NCBI GenBank assembly: GCA_946902985.2
Contig: OX336388.2
Coordinates: 365,663,387-365,727,386, forward strand
Reading direction: 5' to 3'
Source of the DNA: Meconema thalassinum
Lineage: Eukaryota; Arthropoda; Insecta; Orthoptera; Tettigoniidae
Length of the DNA: 64,000 nucleotides
Shown one piece after another: positions 11,189 to 22,140 of this stretch. The notes under the pieces were generated by a model. It ran no database searches. It worked only from the letters and a program-made list of their open reading frames with translations, and was not told the DNA's origin. The position numbers and the translations under genes were made by a program. Position 1 is the first letter of the stretch. Each line of letters opens with the position of its first letter.

Positions 11189-11401
11189 GTAATTACAAAA
11201 CAATAAATATAAAAAATTCAAGCAAAAAAATTACAACTCTGGTAGTTTTTCAACACCGGTCGGCCGGGTGAATGACCAAAGCTCTAACCACAGAGCAACA
11301 CATAGCCTCCCAAGTTAAGCGTTATCAAATGATTTACATACAAAGTCTTCACATATAATGCCTTTGACAGAACGATTTCTTCAGTGGAGTATATTTTTAT
11401 A
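11189..11401 (+). repeat. Repeat D, copy 1, right part
   Basis: It continues the alignment with 35030-35265: AATATAAAARAATTCAAG, a segment with the ACAGAG/CATAGAG region, and CGATTTCTTCA. The Tc1 element interrupts it at a TA dinucleotide (11400-11401). Confidence 0.6.
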
Positions 11402-12866
11402 CACACATCAAAAAAAGTTTTGCATCACCTCGGTTCCAAGAGTTCCGGAACCGTTAAATACAAAGGGAATAGAGATCAACACAAACAACATTTCAGCTCG
11501 TTTTATTGCTCATGAGACCCACACATTGCATGTTGTACCATCATACAGCTAGACTTTCAGCATTTGTGGTCCAGATTGCAGTACACACCACTACCTCTAA
11601 TACCCAGTAGCACGTCCTCTTGCATTGATGCATGCCTGTATTCGCCGTGGCATACTATCCACAAGTTCATCAAGACACTGTTGGTCCAAATTGTCCCACT
11701 CCTCAACGACAATTCGGCGTAAATCTCTCAGAGTGGTTGGTGGGTCAAGACGTCCATAAACAGCCCTTTTCAACATATCCCAGGCATGTTCGATAGGGTT
11801 CATGTCTGGCGAACATGCTGGCCACTGTAGTCGAGCGATGTCGTTATCTTGAAGGAACGCATTCACAAGATGTGCACGATGAGGTTGAGAATTGTCGTCC
11901 ATGAAGACAAATGCCTCTCCAATATTCTGCCGATATGGTTGCACTATGGGTCGGAGGATGTCATTCAGGTATCGTAAAGCCGTTTCGGAGCCTTCCATGA
12001 CCACCAGTGGCGTACGTCGGCCCCACATAATGCCACCCCAAAACATCAGGGAACCACCACCTTGCTGCACTCGCTGGACAGTGTGTCTAAGACGTTCAGC
12101 CTGACCAGGGTGCCTCCAAACACGTCTCCGACGATTGTCTGGTTGAAGGCATATGCGACACTCATCGGTGAAGAGAACGTGATGCCAATTCCGTGGGGTC
12201 CATTCAGGATGTTGTTGGGCCCATCTGTACCGCGCTGCATGGTGTCGGGGTTGCAAAGCTGGACCTCGCCATGGACGTCGGGAGTGAAGTTGCGCATCAT
12301 GCAGCCTATTGCGCACAGTTTGAGTTGAAACACGACGTCCTGTGGCTGAACGAAGCGCATTATTCAACATGGTGGCATTGCTGTCAGGGTTCCTCCGAGC
12401 GGCAATCCGTAAGTAGCGGTCATCCACTACAGTAGTAGCCCTTGGGCGGCCTGAGCGAGGCCTGTCATCGACAGTTCCTGTATCTCTGTACCTCCTCCAT
12501 GTCCGAACAACATCGCTTTGGTTCACTCTGAGACGCCTGGAAACTTCCCTTGTTGAGAGTCCTTCTTGACACAAAGTAACAATGCGGACGCGATCGAACT
12601 GCGGTATTGACCTTCTAGGCATGGTAGAACTACAGACAACATGAGCAGCGTACCTTCGTCCTGGTGGAATGACTGGAACTGATCGGCTGTCGTACCCCCT
12701 CCGTCTAATAGGCCCTGCTCATGCATGGTTGTTTACATCTTTGAGCAGTTTTAGTGACATCTATGAACAGTCAAAGGGACTGTATCTTGGATACAATATA
12801 CACAGTCAACGTCTATATGCCGGAGATCTGGGAACCGAGGTGATGCAAAACTTTTTTTGATGTGTG
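11402..12866 (-). mobile_element. Intact Tc1-like DNA transposon
   Basis: Terminal inverted repeats start CACACATCAAAAAAAG at both tips. They are identical for 36 bp (11402-11437 and 12831-12866), with weaker similarity for about 10 bp more. TA duplications flank it (11400-11401, 12867-12868), the target of Tc1/mariner enzymes. It is 1465 bp long with a single uninterrupted transposase gene on the minus strand. Perfect ends plus an open reading frame suggest recent arrival. Confidence 0.95.
11597..12622 (-). CDS. Tc1-like transposase (DD34E), full length
   Basis: A 341-residue protein, the usual Tc1 family length, with no stop or frameshift. The N-terminal paired-type HTH region covers about residues 8-110 (EGLSTREVSRRLRVN, then a GRPR AT-hook-like motif near 58-61). 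The DDE catalytic domain follows, with Asp153 (LFTDE), Asp243 (MDDN..PH) and Glu278 (SPDMNPIEH). Exactly 34 residues separate the last two, giving DD34E. The conserved FWGGIMWG block lies at about 194-201. The ATG is followed by MPRR, a common start for this group. It acts in the nucleus by binding the TIRs and moving the element by cut and paste into TA sites. Confidence 0.95.
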   Translation of the reverse strand: MPRRSIPQFDRVRIVTLCQEGLSTREVSRRLRVNQSDVVRTWRRYRDTGTVDDRPRSGRPRATTVVDDRYLRIAARRNPDSNATMLNNALRSATGRRVSTQTVRNRLHDAQLHSRRPWRGPALQPRHHAARYRWAQQHPEWTPRNWHHVLFTDECRICLQPDNRRRRVWRHPGQAERLRHTVQRVQQGGGSLMFWGGIMWGRRTPLVVMEGSETALRYLNDILRPIVQPYRQNIGEAFVFMDDNSQPHRAHLVNAFLQDNDIARLQWPACSPDMNPIEHAWDMLKRAVYGRLDPPTTLRDLRRIVVEEWDNLDQQCLDELVDSMPRRIQACINARGRATGY

Positions 12867-14771
12867 TATATAAAGCATTTCGTACAAAGTTTGTATTATT
12901 TCTATCAGTAGGCTATATTGCATGCAATACTCAAACTAGTGAAATATAGGTCAGCTGCCATCATGTCTTGTAACCGAGATGGCTTGGCTTTCTAAAGCCT
13001 CTGCTACCATGTAATATTATAATATGAACTTTAAATATTGTACGGGTCACATTGGTCCAAAGTTATTAATTATAATGCATGCATAATTCACACGGCCTCC
13101 ATCCTGAAATGGTATGGCTGATGACCTTGTATTTTGGGCGCAATACGCTTCCCATATGAAGGTATTATGATACCAAATTTCGTAGAGATCGGTAGAGCTT
13201 ACGCTGGGTAAACCGTTAATGATACCGTTTGAAGCCGGGGCAAGTTGCTTGTTAAGTGTATAATTAAATCACGTAATTGATTTCAGGTACTAGGAAATTA
13301 ATTGTAATTCCCCGTCCAATATAATTAGGTGCACTCGTGTTGACCGACTGAAAAGTCTCCAATAATATATTACCTAAGCAACACTGAACAATACTTTCCA
13401 ATATTTCAATACTGAATTAATTCTCAGGGCGGCAAATAGCCAATACGGGAAATATAATTGTGTTCTATTAACTTGGTCACGTCTGTGAATCAATTACCTA
13501 CTTTGTTCCTCAAGACAAATAGGTACAATTAATTTAATCCATTTACGTTTTGTTTATTGAATGTTTCCCATACATGATTGTTACATTTGAATTAGGAGCC
13601 CTCTGCTTATCTCCATTCTAAATAGTGGTCAGAAGTCGCAGTATATCATACTAGAGATATGTATGTTTTTGTGCTGTACCTTCCGTCTGGCTTCGAAATT
13701 AGCCGCATTGCAGTGGAGAGAAAAAGAGCAACTTCGTTGTAATGCAAATGGAGAGAGTATTCTGTATCATTAATTCCAATCTAGCTATCGATATTTTCTT
13801 GCTCATTCCTGTCTGAAAATTGCACGACTAAGTAGAATATTGGTCGACATGAAGTGGAATCGAACTAACGTCGGAGAGTGAATATTGTAGTGCCGCGGGG
13901 AAAAGTTTTTAGTTATCTAATTAAGTGGCGAGAAAAATATATCTAAATAAAAACAGAATATTGATGGACAAGAGATGGAATCAAACGGGTGTTGTGTAAT
14001 GAATATTGTTATTTCAGTGGTAAGTGAAGTGGACAGCCGTAAATCATTCTACAAAACCACAGTGTAAACTCAGTTATATTTAAGTGTTTAATCAACCACA
14101 AAAGCTCATTACTAGGGCTCGCAAGTTGAGGAAAAATCTGTTTTTCTCGAGTATCCGCAAACGAAGCCAAACATAAATTATGTTCATTTTGGGTCATTGT
14201 AGGACGGAATATGGTTGGTTTTATCATTCCTTTATGGTAATTTTGGCATTTGTTTTGGCTAATTAATTGATCCTTTTCAGCCATTATGTTAGGTCTAATC
14301 GACTCTATTTTTACAACTTCACCTATTTTCGACTACATTTTTTCTGCCCATACTCAGTTCATCAGTTCTCACATCCTTAAGATCTTTTTTGTATTAAATA
14401 CATATGTTTTAACTTCATCTGAAAAGAGAGAAAAATCATTTTTGGACGACAAAAGATAAGTCAGATAAGGAAATGGTGCGTCGTGACAATGACCTTGATC
14501 AGAATTTCAATCGTTGTAACCCTAGTGTTGTTAAGCCAAATAAAATTTTAGTGATACTAATTTAAATTTCTTTCCCCAGAATGTCCATTGGGGTTCACTG
14601 AACTCATTCAAGGTGGAAACAATATTTCATTTTAACTTCTTCAAGTACTTATTTTAATAAACGGAATTCCTTCTTCAAATTATGTTAGAAAAAGAAGTGT
14701 TCCATTCCTAGTCTATATTTCCGCAATGTATGTTGCACGTCACCAGTATTTTGTATTTTTTAAACATTATA
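12867..14771. other. No gene; weak family E-like stretch
   Basis: About 12930-13230 resembles the family E body unit: GGCTGATGACC, a segment CCCATATGAAGGTAT, and CAAATTTCGTAGAGATCGG, in the same order as at 37740-37830. The remainder is AT-rich with no recognised feature. The minus-strand ORF at 14009-14284 has no motif I know. Confidence 0.4.
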
Positions 14772-15453
14772 CAGGGTGTTTGAAAAAGAACTCCCTAGTT
14801 TTAATGTGTCCTAAAATCTGTGGAAAGTGACATACACTATTCTAGTTTGTGGTGTGTGATTCATCAACTCTCCAAGTTCTGATTTTACCAGTAGGTTTTA
14901 TTTCATGTAACAGTTGTAATTTGTAGTGCCGCAACTTAAGTCTTTTGCGTACAACATCATACACAATACCTTGAGGTACTCCTAATTGTAGACTACGTCT
15001 GACCAATGACTCCTTCGGGCTCCAAACACACGAAACACGGATCTGTTCAACAACATATTCAGAAGTACTCGGTCTACCTGGTGATTTTGCTTTTAAAACA
15101 CTACCGGTTTCCTTGAAAGACTTTAGCCAATGACGTATAGTTTTTGCTGTAGGTGGTTCACCACAGTACTGACGTCTGAAATTACGTTGCACTGTTGACT
15201 CAGTTTGCACAAGCCAAATAGCACACTGCGCTTTCTGTTGCGGAGTACACATTGCTACTGAGTTGCTCTGCACTGCACTGGAACAGAGGAACCAGACACT
15301 GGGGCCGTCTCAAGGTCAAGCAGACCTGCCAATTGCAGGGGAGCCAAACTTGGATAGTAGATGAATCACACACCACAAACTAGAATAGTGTATGCCACTT
15401 TACACAGATTCTAGGACACATTAAAACTAGGGAGTTCTTTTTCAAACACTCGG
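14772..15453 (-). mobile_element. Mariner-like TIR element encoding only an HTH domain (copy M1)
   Basis: Long inverted repeats of about 95 bp run inward from 14772 and 15453. They start CAGGGTGTTTG / CCGAGTGTTTG and share GAAAAAGAACTCCCTAG and GATTCATC at their inner end. TA lies outside both tips (14770-14771, 15454-15455). Length is 682 bp. The space between the TIRs is almost filled by one minus-strand ORF. No DDE domain remains, so it cannot move on its own. Confidence 0.85.
14842..15273 (-). CDS. HTH (DUF4817-type) protein of element M1
   Basis: 143 residues. Residues about 9-60 have the pattern TPQQKAQCAIWLVQTEST, then VQRNFRRQYCGEPPTAKTIR and WLKSFKETGSVLKAK. Residues 64-112 follow with SPGRPSTSE, a second helix-turn-helix segment and LQLGVPQGIVYDVVRKRL. 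This is the DUF4817 / mariner N-terminal DNA-binding arrangement. It ends near LLHEIKP, just before the catalytic domain would start, and the frame then runs into the TIR. It would bind DNA, possibly the element's own TIR, but cannot cut. Whether it is translated is unknown. Family assignment is confident, function inferred. Confidence 0.75.
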   Translation of the reverse strand: MQSNSVAMCTPQQKAQCAIWLVQTESTVQRNFRRQYCGEPPTAKTIRHWLKSFKETGSVLKAKSPGRPSTSEYVVEQIRVSCVWSPKESLVRRSLQLGVPQGIVYDVVRKRLKLRHYKLQLLHEIKPTGKIRTWRVDESHTTN

Positions 15454-15628
15454 TATACATATTAAATATGTAATGAAAATTAAATCATTAATAAATTGAT
15501 TACACTTTTACGTCTATTTTCCAGTTTGTCTGTCCTTTATGTCGATATATTACGTCCGTTTACATGTATTTTTGGCAATTTATAAATCTTCAACTTACGA
15601 CCCTTACTCATTACATAAATGAAAAAGG

Positions 15629-15930
15629 CTTCGGTGACGTAGAGGATAGCATGCTGAACTGCTATGCCCAAGATAGCGGGTTCAAACCCAGCCAAAGGCG
15701 TCGGATGTTTTAAGAGCTTTAATATTCTTCAGTATGCCTTCCTTTGGAGAGAAAGTAAGGCCGGTGGTCCCATGTCATACAAGTATGGCATGTAAAACAA
15801 CCTTCCACTACAATTTGTAGTGTGTTGCTAAATTTGTAGGTTTTTTGGTTAGAAACGCTCGTTCCAACATTCACTGCTAGGTGTCACTGACAATGGCACC
15901 TCTGGTAGTCAAAGTCGGATCAACTTATAA
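15629..15930 (+). mobile_element. SINE S1, 3'-truncated copy
   Basis: The tRNA-like head has A-box-like GACGTAGAGGATAGC and B box GGTTCAAACCC, followed by the S1 body (GTCGGATGTTTTAAGAGC, GGTCCCATGTCAT, ACCTTCCACTA). It matches the fuller copy at 22141 but stops before the conserved tail, where element A4 begins. Confidence 0.75.
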
Positions 15931-15959
15931 TTGAATTTGCTGGGAGCCTACGGGCGTTC

Positions 15960-16646
15960 AATTTAATCGCAAGAAAAGTGAATTTAAATGTTTCAACTTC
16001 GCATGGCCGCCATGTTCGTTTCGTACTTGACAGGTTTTTGTAAGTTACATAGATGAACTTTTAGTAGTGCCCGTTGTGATCGTACAAAATTTCAGAGTGA
16101 TATCAATGATAGTATCGGAGATATAGAAAGCCGGTGAAATATTTGGCACAACCGCCATGTTGAGTTTATGTAAACACTGGAATTAAATTAGATGCCAGGT
16201 TTATTACAATATGTACAGTGTAAACATTTGCTGTACCAAGATTCATTGCATTTGGATGGTAAAAACGGGAGAAGAAAATATTTACATTTTCAACTTCGCT
16301 TGGCCGCCATGTCCGTTTTGAAGTTAACAGGTTTTTGAAAGTCTCAGAGGTGTACTTCTAGTAGTGCCCTTGATTACCATACAAACGTTCAGGGTGATAT
16401 CAGTAATAGTTTCAGAGATATTGAATGCCGGTGAAGTATTTCGCACAGCCCCCATGTTGGATTGATAGGACGTAATAAAATTTGAGGAGCACGGACGGAG
16501 TCGGCCAGAATAGTACTATGACCTTACCGAGTTTCATTAAATCGCTCCAGCCGTTTAGATGTTATTATGTGTGAACACACACACACGCACACGGACAAAA
16601 GGTGATCTCATAAGCCTAATTTTTTCATAAATGAAAATAAGCTAAA
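15960..16646 (+). mobile_element. Family A element, 5'-truncated copy A4
   Basis: Only the last half of a family A element: boxes GGCCGCCATGTTCG and GCCGCCATGTCCG, the phrase TTCAGGGTGATATCAGTAA, an AC microsatellite at about 16570-16592, then GATCTCATAAGCCTAATTTTTTC and a slightly mismatched terminal hairpin ending GAAAATAAGCTAAAAA. Confidence 0.75.
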
Positions 16647-16739
16647 AACAGTCTTAAAACAATCTCTTCAAAAGCTCACAAAGATAGAACTTAATGACAC
16701 AAAATAGGTTTTCCAACTCAAGTAATAACTAATAGAAGT

Positions 16740-17070
16740 GTAATAGAGTTGTTGATTCATTAGGGACTTTGAGGCATTGTGGTCATGTAACCCCGTGTAC
16801 TTGGGTGTGTGCAGAATTTTTCTAATAACCTGTGTCACTGTGATGTCTGTACTATTATTTGTAAATGAGGTAGTATTTGGGTAGCCGTGGTCTTCAGTTC
16901 GGATCCATTCCGTCATTTGCCTGGAGTAGAAATGGGAATCAATGGAAAACCTCTTTCAGATTGAATGAGGTGGGAATCGAACCCACCTCTTCTGAGTTTT
17001 GCTCACTAGACTAATTGTATCCCGTTCCATCCCTCTGACCAAAATTAAATTACTGGGCAGAGCTAGGAAT
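16740..17070 (-). mobile_element. SINE with S2 head and S1-type tail
   Basis: Minus strand: a tRNA-like B box (GGTGGGTTCGATTCCC), then TTGATTCCCATTTCTACTCC and CAGGCAAATGACGG (S2 body). The tail holds CACCCAAGTACACGGGGTTAC, shared with the S1 tail. A second GGGTTCGATTCC-like box near 17075 suggests an adjoining SINE head. Confidence 0.6.
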
Positions 17071-17218
17071 CGAACCCGGTCGTTAGAGGGAAAATTCAAA
17101 ATGTTAACAACAACTCCAAGAGGAGGAAGCTAATAAATCTACTGATAAGGTTTCCTCGATTTTAAGATGCCTCAGATGGCAGCTGACTGCGCGGGAATTC
17201 AATCTGGGAACTAGAAAG

Positions 17219-17690
17219 ATGGTATATTTGCTTTCACGGCCAGAGAATTAAAACTCATCAATTCATCTAGATTTGTGCCGTGTCTTGTGTGGGGTTTCGC
17301 CTAGGATATCAATTTGACTCATCAGCGGGCTCTTGGTATCCCCGCCCGGACCCCCACAGGAGTAGGAAACTGCGCGCTACCTCCCTTTTGATTAAGCGCA
17401 TCTGCGCCTCTTTACTGCGAGAACGAAAAGCTCAAGCGGCCGTAACCACCATATGAAGGCTTCCAAAAAGATGGTATATTGAGTGAATTAAAACTCTGCA
17501 ATTCTTCTAAGTTTGTGCCGTGTCTTGTGTGGGGTTTCGCCTTGGACACCAAGCTGGCTCATCAGCGGGCTCTTGGTATCCCTGCCCGGACCCCCACAGG
17601 AGTAGCAAACTGCACGCTATATCCCTTTATTACGAAGCGCACCTGCGCCTCTTTACTGCGAGAACTAAAAGCTCAAGTAGCCATAACTAG
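17219..17690 (+). repeat. Tandem duplication, two units of about 240-252 bp
   Basis: The units start at 17219 and 17471 (ATGGTATATT). Both contain TGTGCCGTGTCTTGTGTGGG, CATCAGCGGGCTCTTGGTAT, CCGGACCCCCACAGGAGTAG and CTCTTTACTGCGAGAAC. The units differ at scattered positions, so this is not recent. Origin unknown; the short ORF at 17479-17769 lies across it and has no recognised motif. Confidence 0.85.
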
Positions 17691-18889
17691 AGCTGGTAAT
17701 ACGCGACTAACGGATAATCGATTAATGATAAATGAATCAAATTATTTAAAATTAATAAAAAACGCTTAAATTGATGATTCGACTGACCTTTCATTCGATT
17801 ACGGTAATTGACTAATCGAATAATCTATATATTTAAAACAGTAAGGTGAGTTTTGTTACCACGAGATTGAGAGAACGACAGAACCGATTTACTTCGTAGA
17901 GCACTCTAACGAAAGCTCATGGCCTCTAGATTTGCAGAGTGTCTCTAAAATAAACAAATATATTACGGTATATTTTTGAATTAATATAGAAAATATCAGA
18001 ATTCTTGTCCCTCACGCATGCGCACAATCCGCCTGGGGTCATGACAAAATGGCGGTGAGAAGTCCATTAAAATGTAAGTTATTTAATAAGCTTCCATGTA
18101 ATTGAAATCATACATTAACCAAGTTCTGACAATAAAATATAATAACAGTATGAACGTATACGAATGTGCAACATTGATTTATTTGGATAATGAAATGGAT
18201 TATTTCCTTCAGACAGCGGCTTTTGAAGATAATGAATGGCTGAGTCTGCCATAGAACAAGAGTGCGCGAGTATCTGTGTGGTTAAGGCGACTGACTGTGG
18301 TTCAAAGGTTCCCAGGTACGATCCCAGCCCACGCCAATATATATTTTTTTACCACTGAAGTATTGTTTAATCAAGGAGTATTAGTAAGGTTTTATGTCTG
18401 TTAAAGATACATATTTCTACATTCCCTCTCAATTCGTTTCATTTCCGTTTTACCATTGCATTACAGCATGTGATCAAAAGAGCAAACTGTTGTCCTCAGT
18501 ACGCCGTTTAAATATCTGCAATCAGTTCCTATAACTGACAACAGATGGCAGTACATCGCCCATATAGTTCCAGTAACTGTCAGCAGATGGCAGCACCATT
18601 GCATCGATATATTTAAAACACAAGACATGGCACGATTTCACGTGATGGAGAATTATAAAGGAGGGGAATATTTAAGAAGGGAAATTTTGAGGAACATTAC
18701 CCGACAGTTGAATGTGTAGGCTATGTTGTTTATGTACCTTAATATTGCAATTTCTTCCCAATGCTTCGGTGGTCAAGTTATTAGCGTCCTAGACTAAAAG
18801 TTATAATTATGCATCGTCGATATACTCTTAAATTATTAAAGAAAAACGTAGTTTTCCAGGCACTCGCGCGTGTCCACAATTGCTTTCGC
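17691..18889. other. No gene; one degenerate tRNA-like head
   Basis: Mostly AT-rich unassigned DNA. At about 18262-18336 a tRNA-like stretch occurs (TGTGTGGTTAAGGCGAC as A box, GGTACGATCCCAG as B box, ending in CCA), followed by T-rich sequence. The acceptor pairing is imperfect, so I read it as a decayed SINE head rather than a tRNA gene. Confidence 0.4.
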
Positions 18890-19230
18890 CATGAGAGACA
18901 CTTGGCAAACATAATTCGTTTGAAGGGCTCCGACAACGTGGTCACTCAGGCCCGTGTACTTGGGTGTGTATGTGTGAAATGTTCTCTCATAACCTGTGTT
19001 ATTGTGATGGCTGCATTACTGTGTGTATTTGTAATTAAGGTGGTAAATGGCAAGGAGACGGCCAAGGCCTTAAGTTAGGAACCATCCCGGTATTTGCCTG
19101 AAGTGGACGTGGAAAACCACGGAAAACCACATCCAAGATTGTCGAGGTGGGAATTAAACCTTTCTCTTCTTAGTTATACCTCAAGGTTAATTTTCTTGGC
19201 AGAGCAGGAAATGTAACCCGGGTCTCCGGG
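18890..19230 (-). mobile_element. SINE with S2 head and S1-type tail, second copy
   Basis: The plus strand shows the tail first (CCCGTGTACTTGGGTGTG, AACCTGTGTTATTGTGATGG), then GGCCAAGGCCTTAAGTTAGG, TATTTGCCTGAAGTGGACG and GGAAAACCACGGAAAACCAC, ending near a degraded B box at about 19145. It has the same order as 16740-17070. The 18809-19078 ORF is chance coding through this SINE. Confidence 0.6.
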
Positions 19231-19767
19231 GCGTGGTTACTTTGGTCTTTACTGTTGTGAGGGTAAAATTGATCTGCTGGAATATAACATATTTGCCAAG
19301 CTGCAACAATGTAATGATATTAATTTAAAAGTCATTGAACTTATATCCAGTAGTTCAAACACATACATCAGCGTTAACAGATTGGATACTGAAGATGAAA
19401 GCCAGCTACTTCATTTCCCTATATTGAATTTTTCAATTCCTTGGAATTAAGTGATTCGCCTCCACATACTCCGAACGTTTGAGCCATAGTTATGCTCCTT
19501 AGAAATCTGAACGTTTCCCAAGGACTCACATATGGTAATATATTAATTGTAAGAAATATGTAAGAAATTGCTTGGATTCGGATATAATAGGTGCAGTAAT
19601 ATTAGGCAGAGAGCTCAAATCCTACGACTTGATTTAACACCTTCCGATAAAACACTTGCAGGTACAGTACATTTTCTTTTAATAGGCAACAATGTCCTAT
19701 TCGCTCGGCCTACTTTATCTCAATCAATCAAGCTCAAGGAGAAACTCTTGAACGTATTGGGCTATTT
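19231..19767. other. No gene recognised
   Basis: Unassigned sequence. It contains the target site of the LINE that begins at 19797. Confidence 0.5.
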
Positions 19768-19796
19768 ACCTCATCACGTTTTAAGTCATGACCAGC

Positions 19797-21565
19797 GGGA
19801 TAGTGAAGGTACAAAAAAGGTCATGTATGGGATGGTAAAGAATGAGAGGCGGAAGGATCCTACGGATTATGATAGAATGGTGAACAAAAGGGGACAAGAG
19901 ATAGAAAATAGGGAAGAACAGAAGAAAATGTGGAAAGAATATTTTGAAGAACTCCTGAACCCAAATGGAAACCACGGCGAGTAGGAAGAAATCGGGGAAG
20001 AGGTACTGTAGATGAACTGCAAACAGAAAAGGACTTAACATGGAAAGAAGTGGAAGATGCAGTGAGGAAGTTGAAAGGAGGGAAGGCACCGGGTGTGGAT
20101 GAGTTGAGTGTGGAGATGGTGAGAGCAGCAGGAGAGGTGGGGATACAATGGTTGTACCGAGTGATGAAGACAGCATGGAAGGAAAGGAAGACCCCAGAGG
20201 ACTGGAAAAAGGGAATAATTATCCCGATCTGCAAGAAAGGTAGTAGAACAGAATACAGAAACTATCGGGGAATAACACTGATGAGTCATTGTGCAAAGAT
20301 GTTTGAAAAAGTTTTGGAAAGGAGAATTAGGACAAGGATAGAAGGAGGGATGAGGGAAGAACAACATGGCTTCAGAGCAGGAAGGTCCACAGTGGATTTG
20401 ATTTCTGCTGTAAGGCAGTTACAAGAACAGCACTATGAGTATGGAGCAGATCTGCTGATGGCCTTCCTGGACATTGAGAAAGCATATGACAGTGTATGCA
20501 GAAACAAAGTATGGAAGTCCCTGGAGGATAGAGGAATATAAAAATGGACTATAAGGAGGATAAAGGAGATGCACAAGGGAAGCGTGAGCTGTGTGAAAGT
20601 GGGAGGAGAGAGATCGGACTGGTTGGAACAGAGAAACGGCATGAAACAAGAAAGTGCACTGTCACAGTTACTTTTCATTGTGGTGATGGATGACATAATG
20701 ACCCGAGTGGCACAAGTAATTGGGGAAGGAAAGATGAAAGCAATGGTGCTTGCAGATGATTTGATGATTTGGGGAAACAAGGAGGAGGAGGTACAGGAAC
20801 AGTTGGACGTGTGGGAAGGAATAATACAAGGTTATGGGATGAAATTTAGCATAAATAAGAGTGAGATGGTGATCACAACAAGGAAGAAGGAAAGAACCAC
20901 AACGGGAATAACAATTGGTGGGGAACAGCTGAAGAAAGTGGAGAGTTTCAAGTATCTGGGAAGCCTGATACAAGAGAATGGAAGAAACGGTAGAGAAATA
21001 AATGAGCGGGGGAGACAGGCAGAAGCATTCCGGAGGAGTGTGAGAAGGATGTTATGGAGCAGGGATGTCCCTCAGAACAGCAAGTAGATCATATATCGTA
21101 CTATGTCCCTATCCTGACGTATGCCTCGGAGACCTGGGTTATGAAAGCAAGGGAGAAGAGCAAAATACAGGCCAGTGAGATGAGGTTCTTGAGAAGCAGT
21201 ATTGGAGCTACAAAGAGGGACAGAATAAGAAATGAGAGGACCAGAGAATTAATGAAGGAGGAACCATTACAGGATGGTATAGAGAAATCTAGACTTAGAT
21301 GGTATGGGCATGTAAAACGAATGGAGGAGAAGAGGATACCCAAGAGGATACCCAGGAGGATACACGAGACGAAGTGGGAAGGAAAGAGACCAAGAGGGAG
21401 ACCGAGAGACAGGTGGCTGTAGGGGGTGGAAGAAAGCGTGAAGAAGAGAGGAAAAGACTGGACAAGTGTGGAGGCTGAGAGATGGTGGGAAGACAGAAGA
21501 CGTTGGAGAGGCTTGTGTTCCAAACAGACCCGGCCAGTGGCTGGAAACTGTGCAAGATGATGATG
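19797..21565 (+). mobile_element. 5'-truncated LINE, reverse transcriptase region, with long target duplication
   Basis: A 29-bp direct repeat (19768-19796 and 21566-21594, one mismatch) brackets the insertion. RT pieces occur in order: KLKGGKAPGVDELSVEMVR and WKKGIIIPICKKGSRTEYRN (20050-20541), GFRAGRSTVDLI, FLDIEKAYDSV, LADDLMIWG (20569-21087), then the C-terminal tail RLRWYGHVKRMEEKR and RPRGRPRDRWL (21054-21422). The frame changes near 21085, and stops at about 19984, 20541 and 21420 break it. The catalytic box reads LADD rather than F/YADD. The endonuclease is absent. The 3' tip is GGAAACTGTGCAAGATGATGATG. Confidence 0.9.
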
Positions 21566-22140
21566 ACCTCATCACGTTTTCAGTCATGACCAGCAATATG
21601 TTGCAATGCTGAGAGTGCTATCTTTTGACGCCCTTAAAGTTGCAATAGTGCTAAAAAGTAATCGTACAAAGAATGTAACTTATATAAGAAGCTTCTTCAG
21701 TAAATTTGTTTTCCATTGTCCGTCATGTTTTGACGGGTTTTATCTAGTACTAGCAGTAGTACCCGGCTTCGCCCGGTGGAATGATGATAATGTTTTAAGG
21801 TCTCCTTAGAAATATAATGGACTTAAAATCTAAGTCATTTGCCCCCAAAGACAATGAGGGAGTAATATTTAGGTCATTTGCCCTTTTGATAAGGATGATA
21901 ATAAAAACTACTGTTGAATTGACACGTCAAACTTACAAACTACCGTAATAGAAATACATATTTCAAAATTCACAGGCGAGGAAGACTTATTGTGTGTGGT
22001 GATTAATGGTGTAATGGGCGTAACATCTACTGTAGGTCATTAGCTCTTATGATGAGGATGATAAGGGAAACTACTACCGGTATTGAATTGACACTTCAAC
22101 GTATAATGTACACAATGTACTGTAATAAAAATAACTATAT

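Noticed and set aside
18262..18336. tRNA-like sequence ending in CCA
   Set aside because: Acceptor stem pairs poorly and the B box deviates; a genomic CCA is not expected in an animal tRNA gene.
19781..20367. Overlapping minus-strand ORFs of 110-131 codons
   Set aside because: Antisense shadows of the LINE reverse transcriptase on the plus strand.
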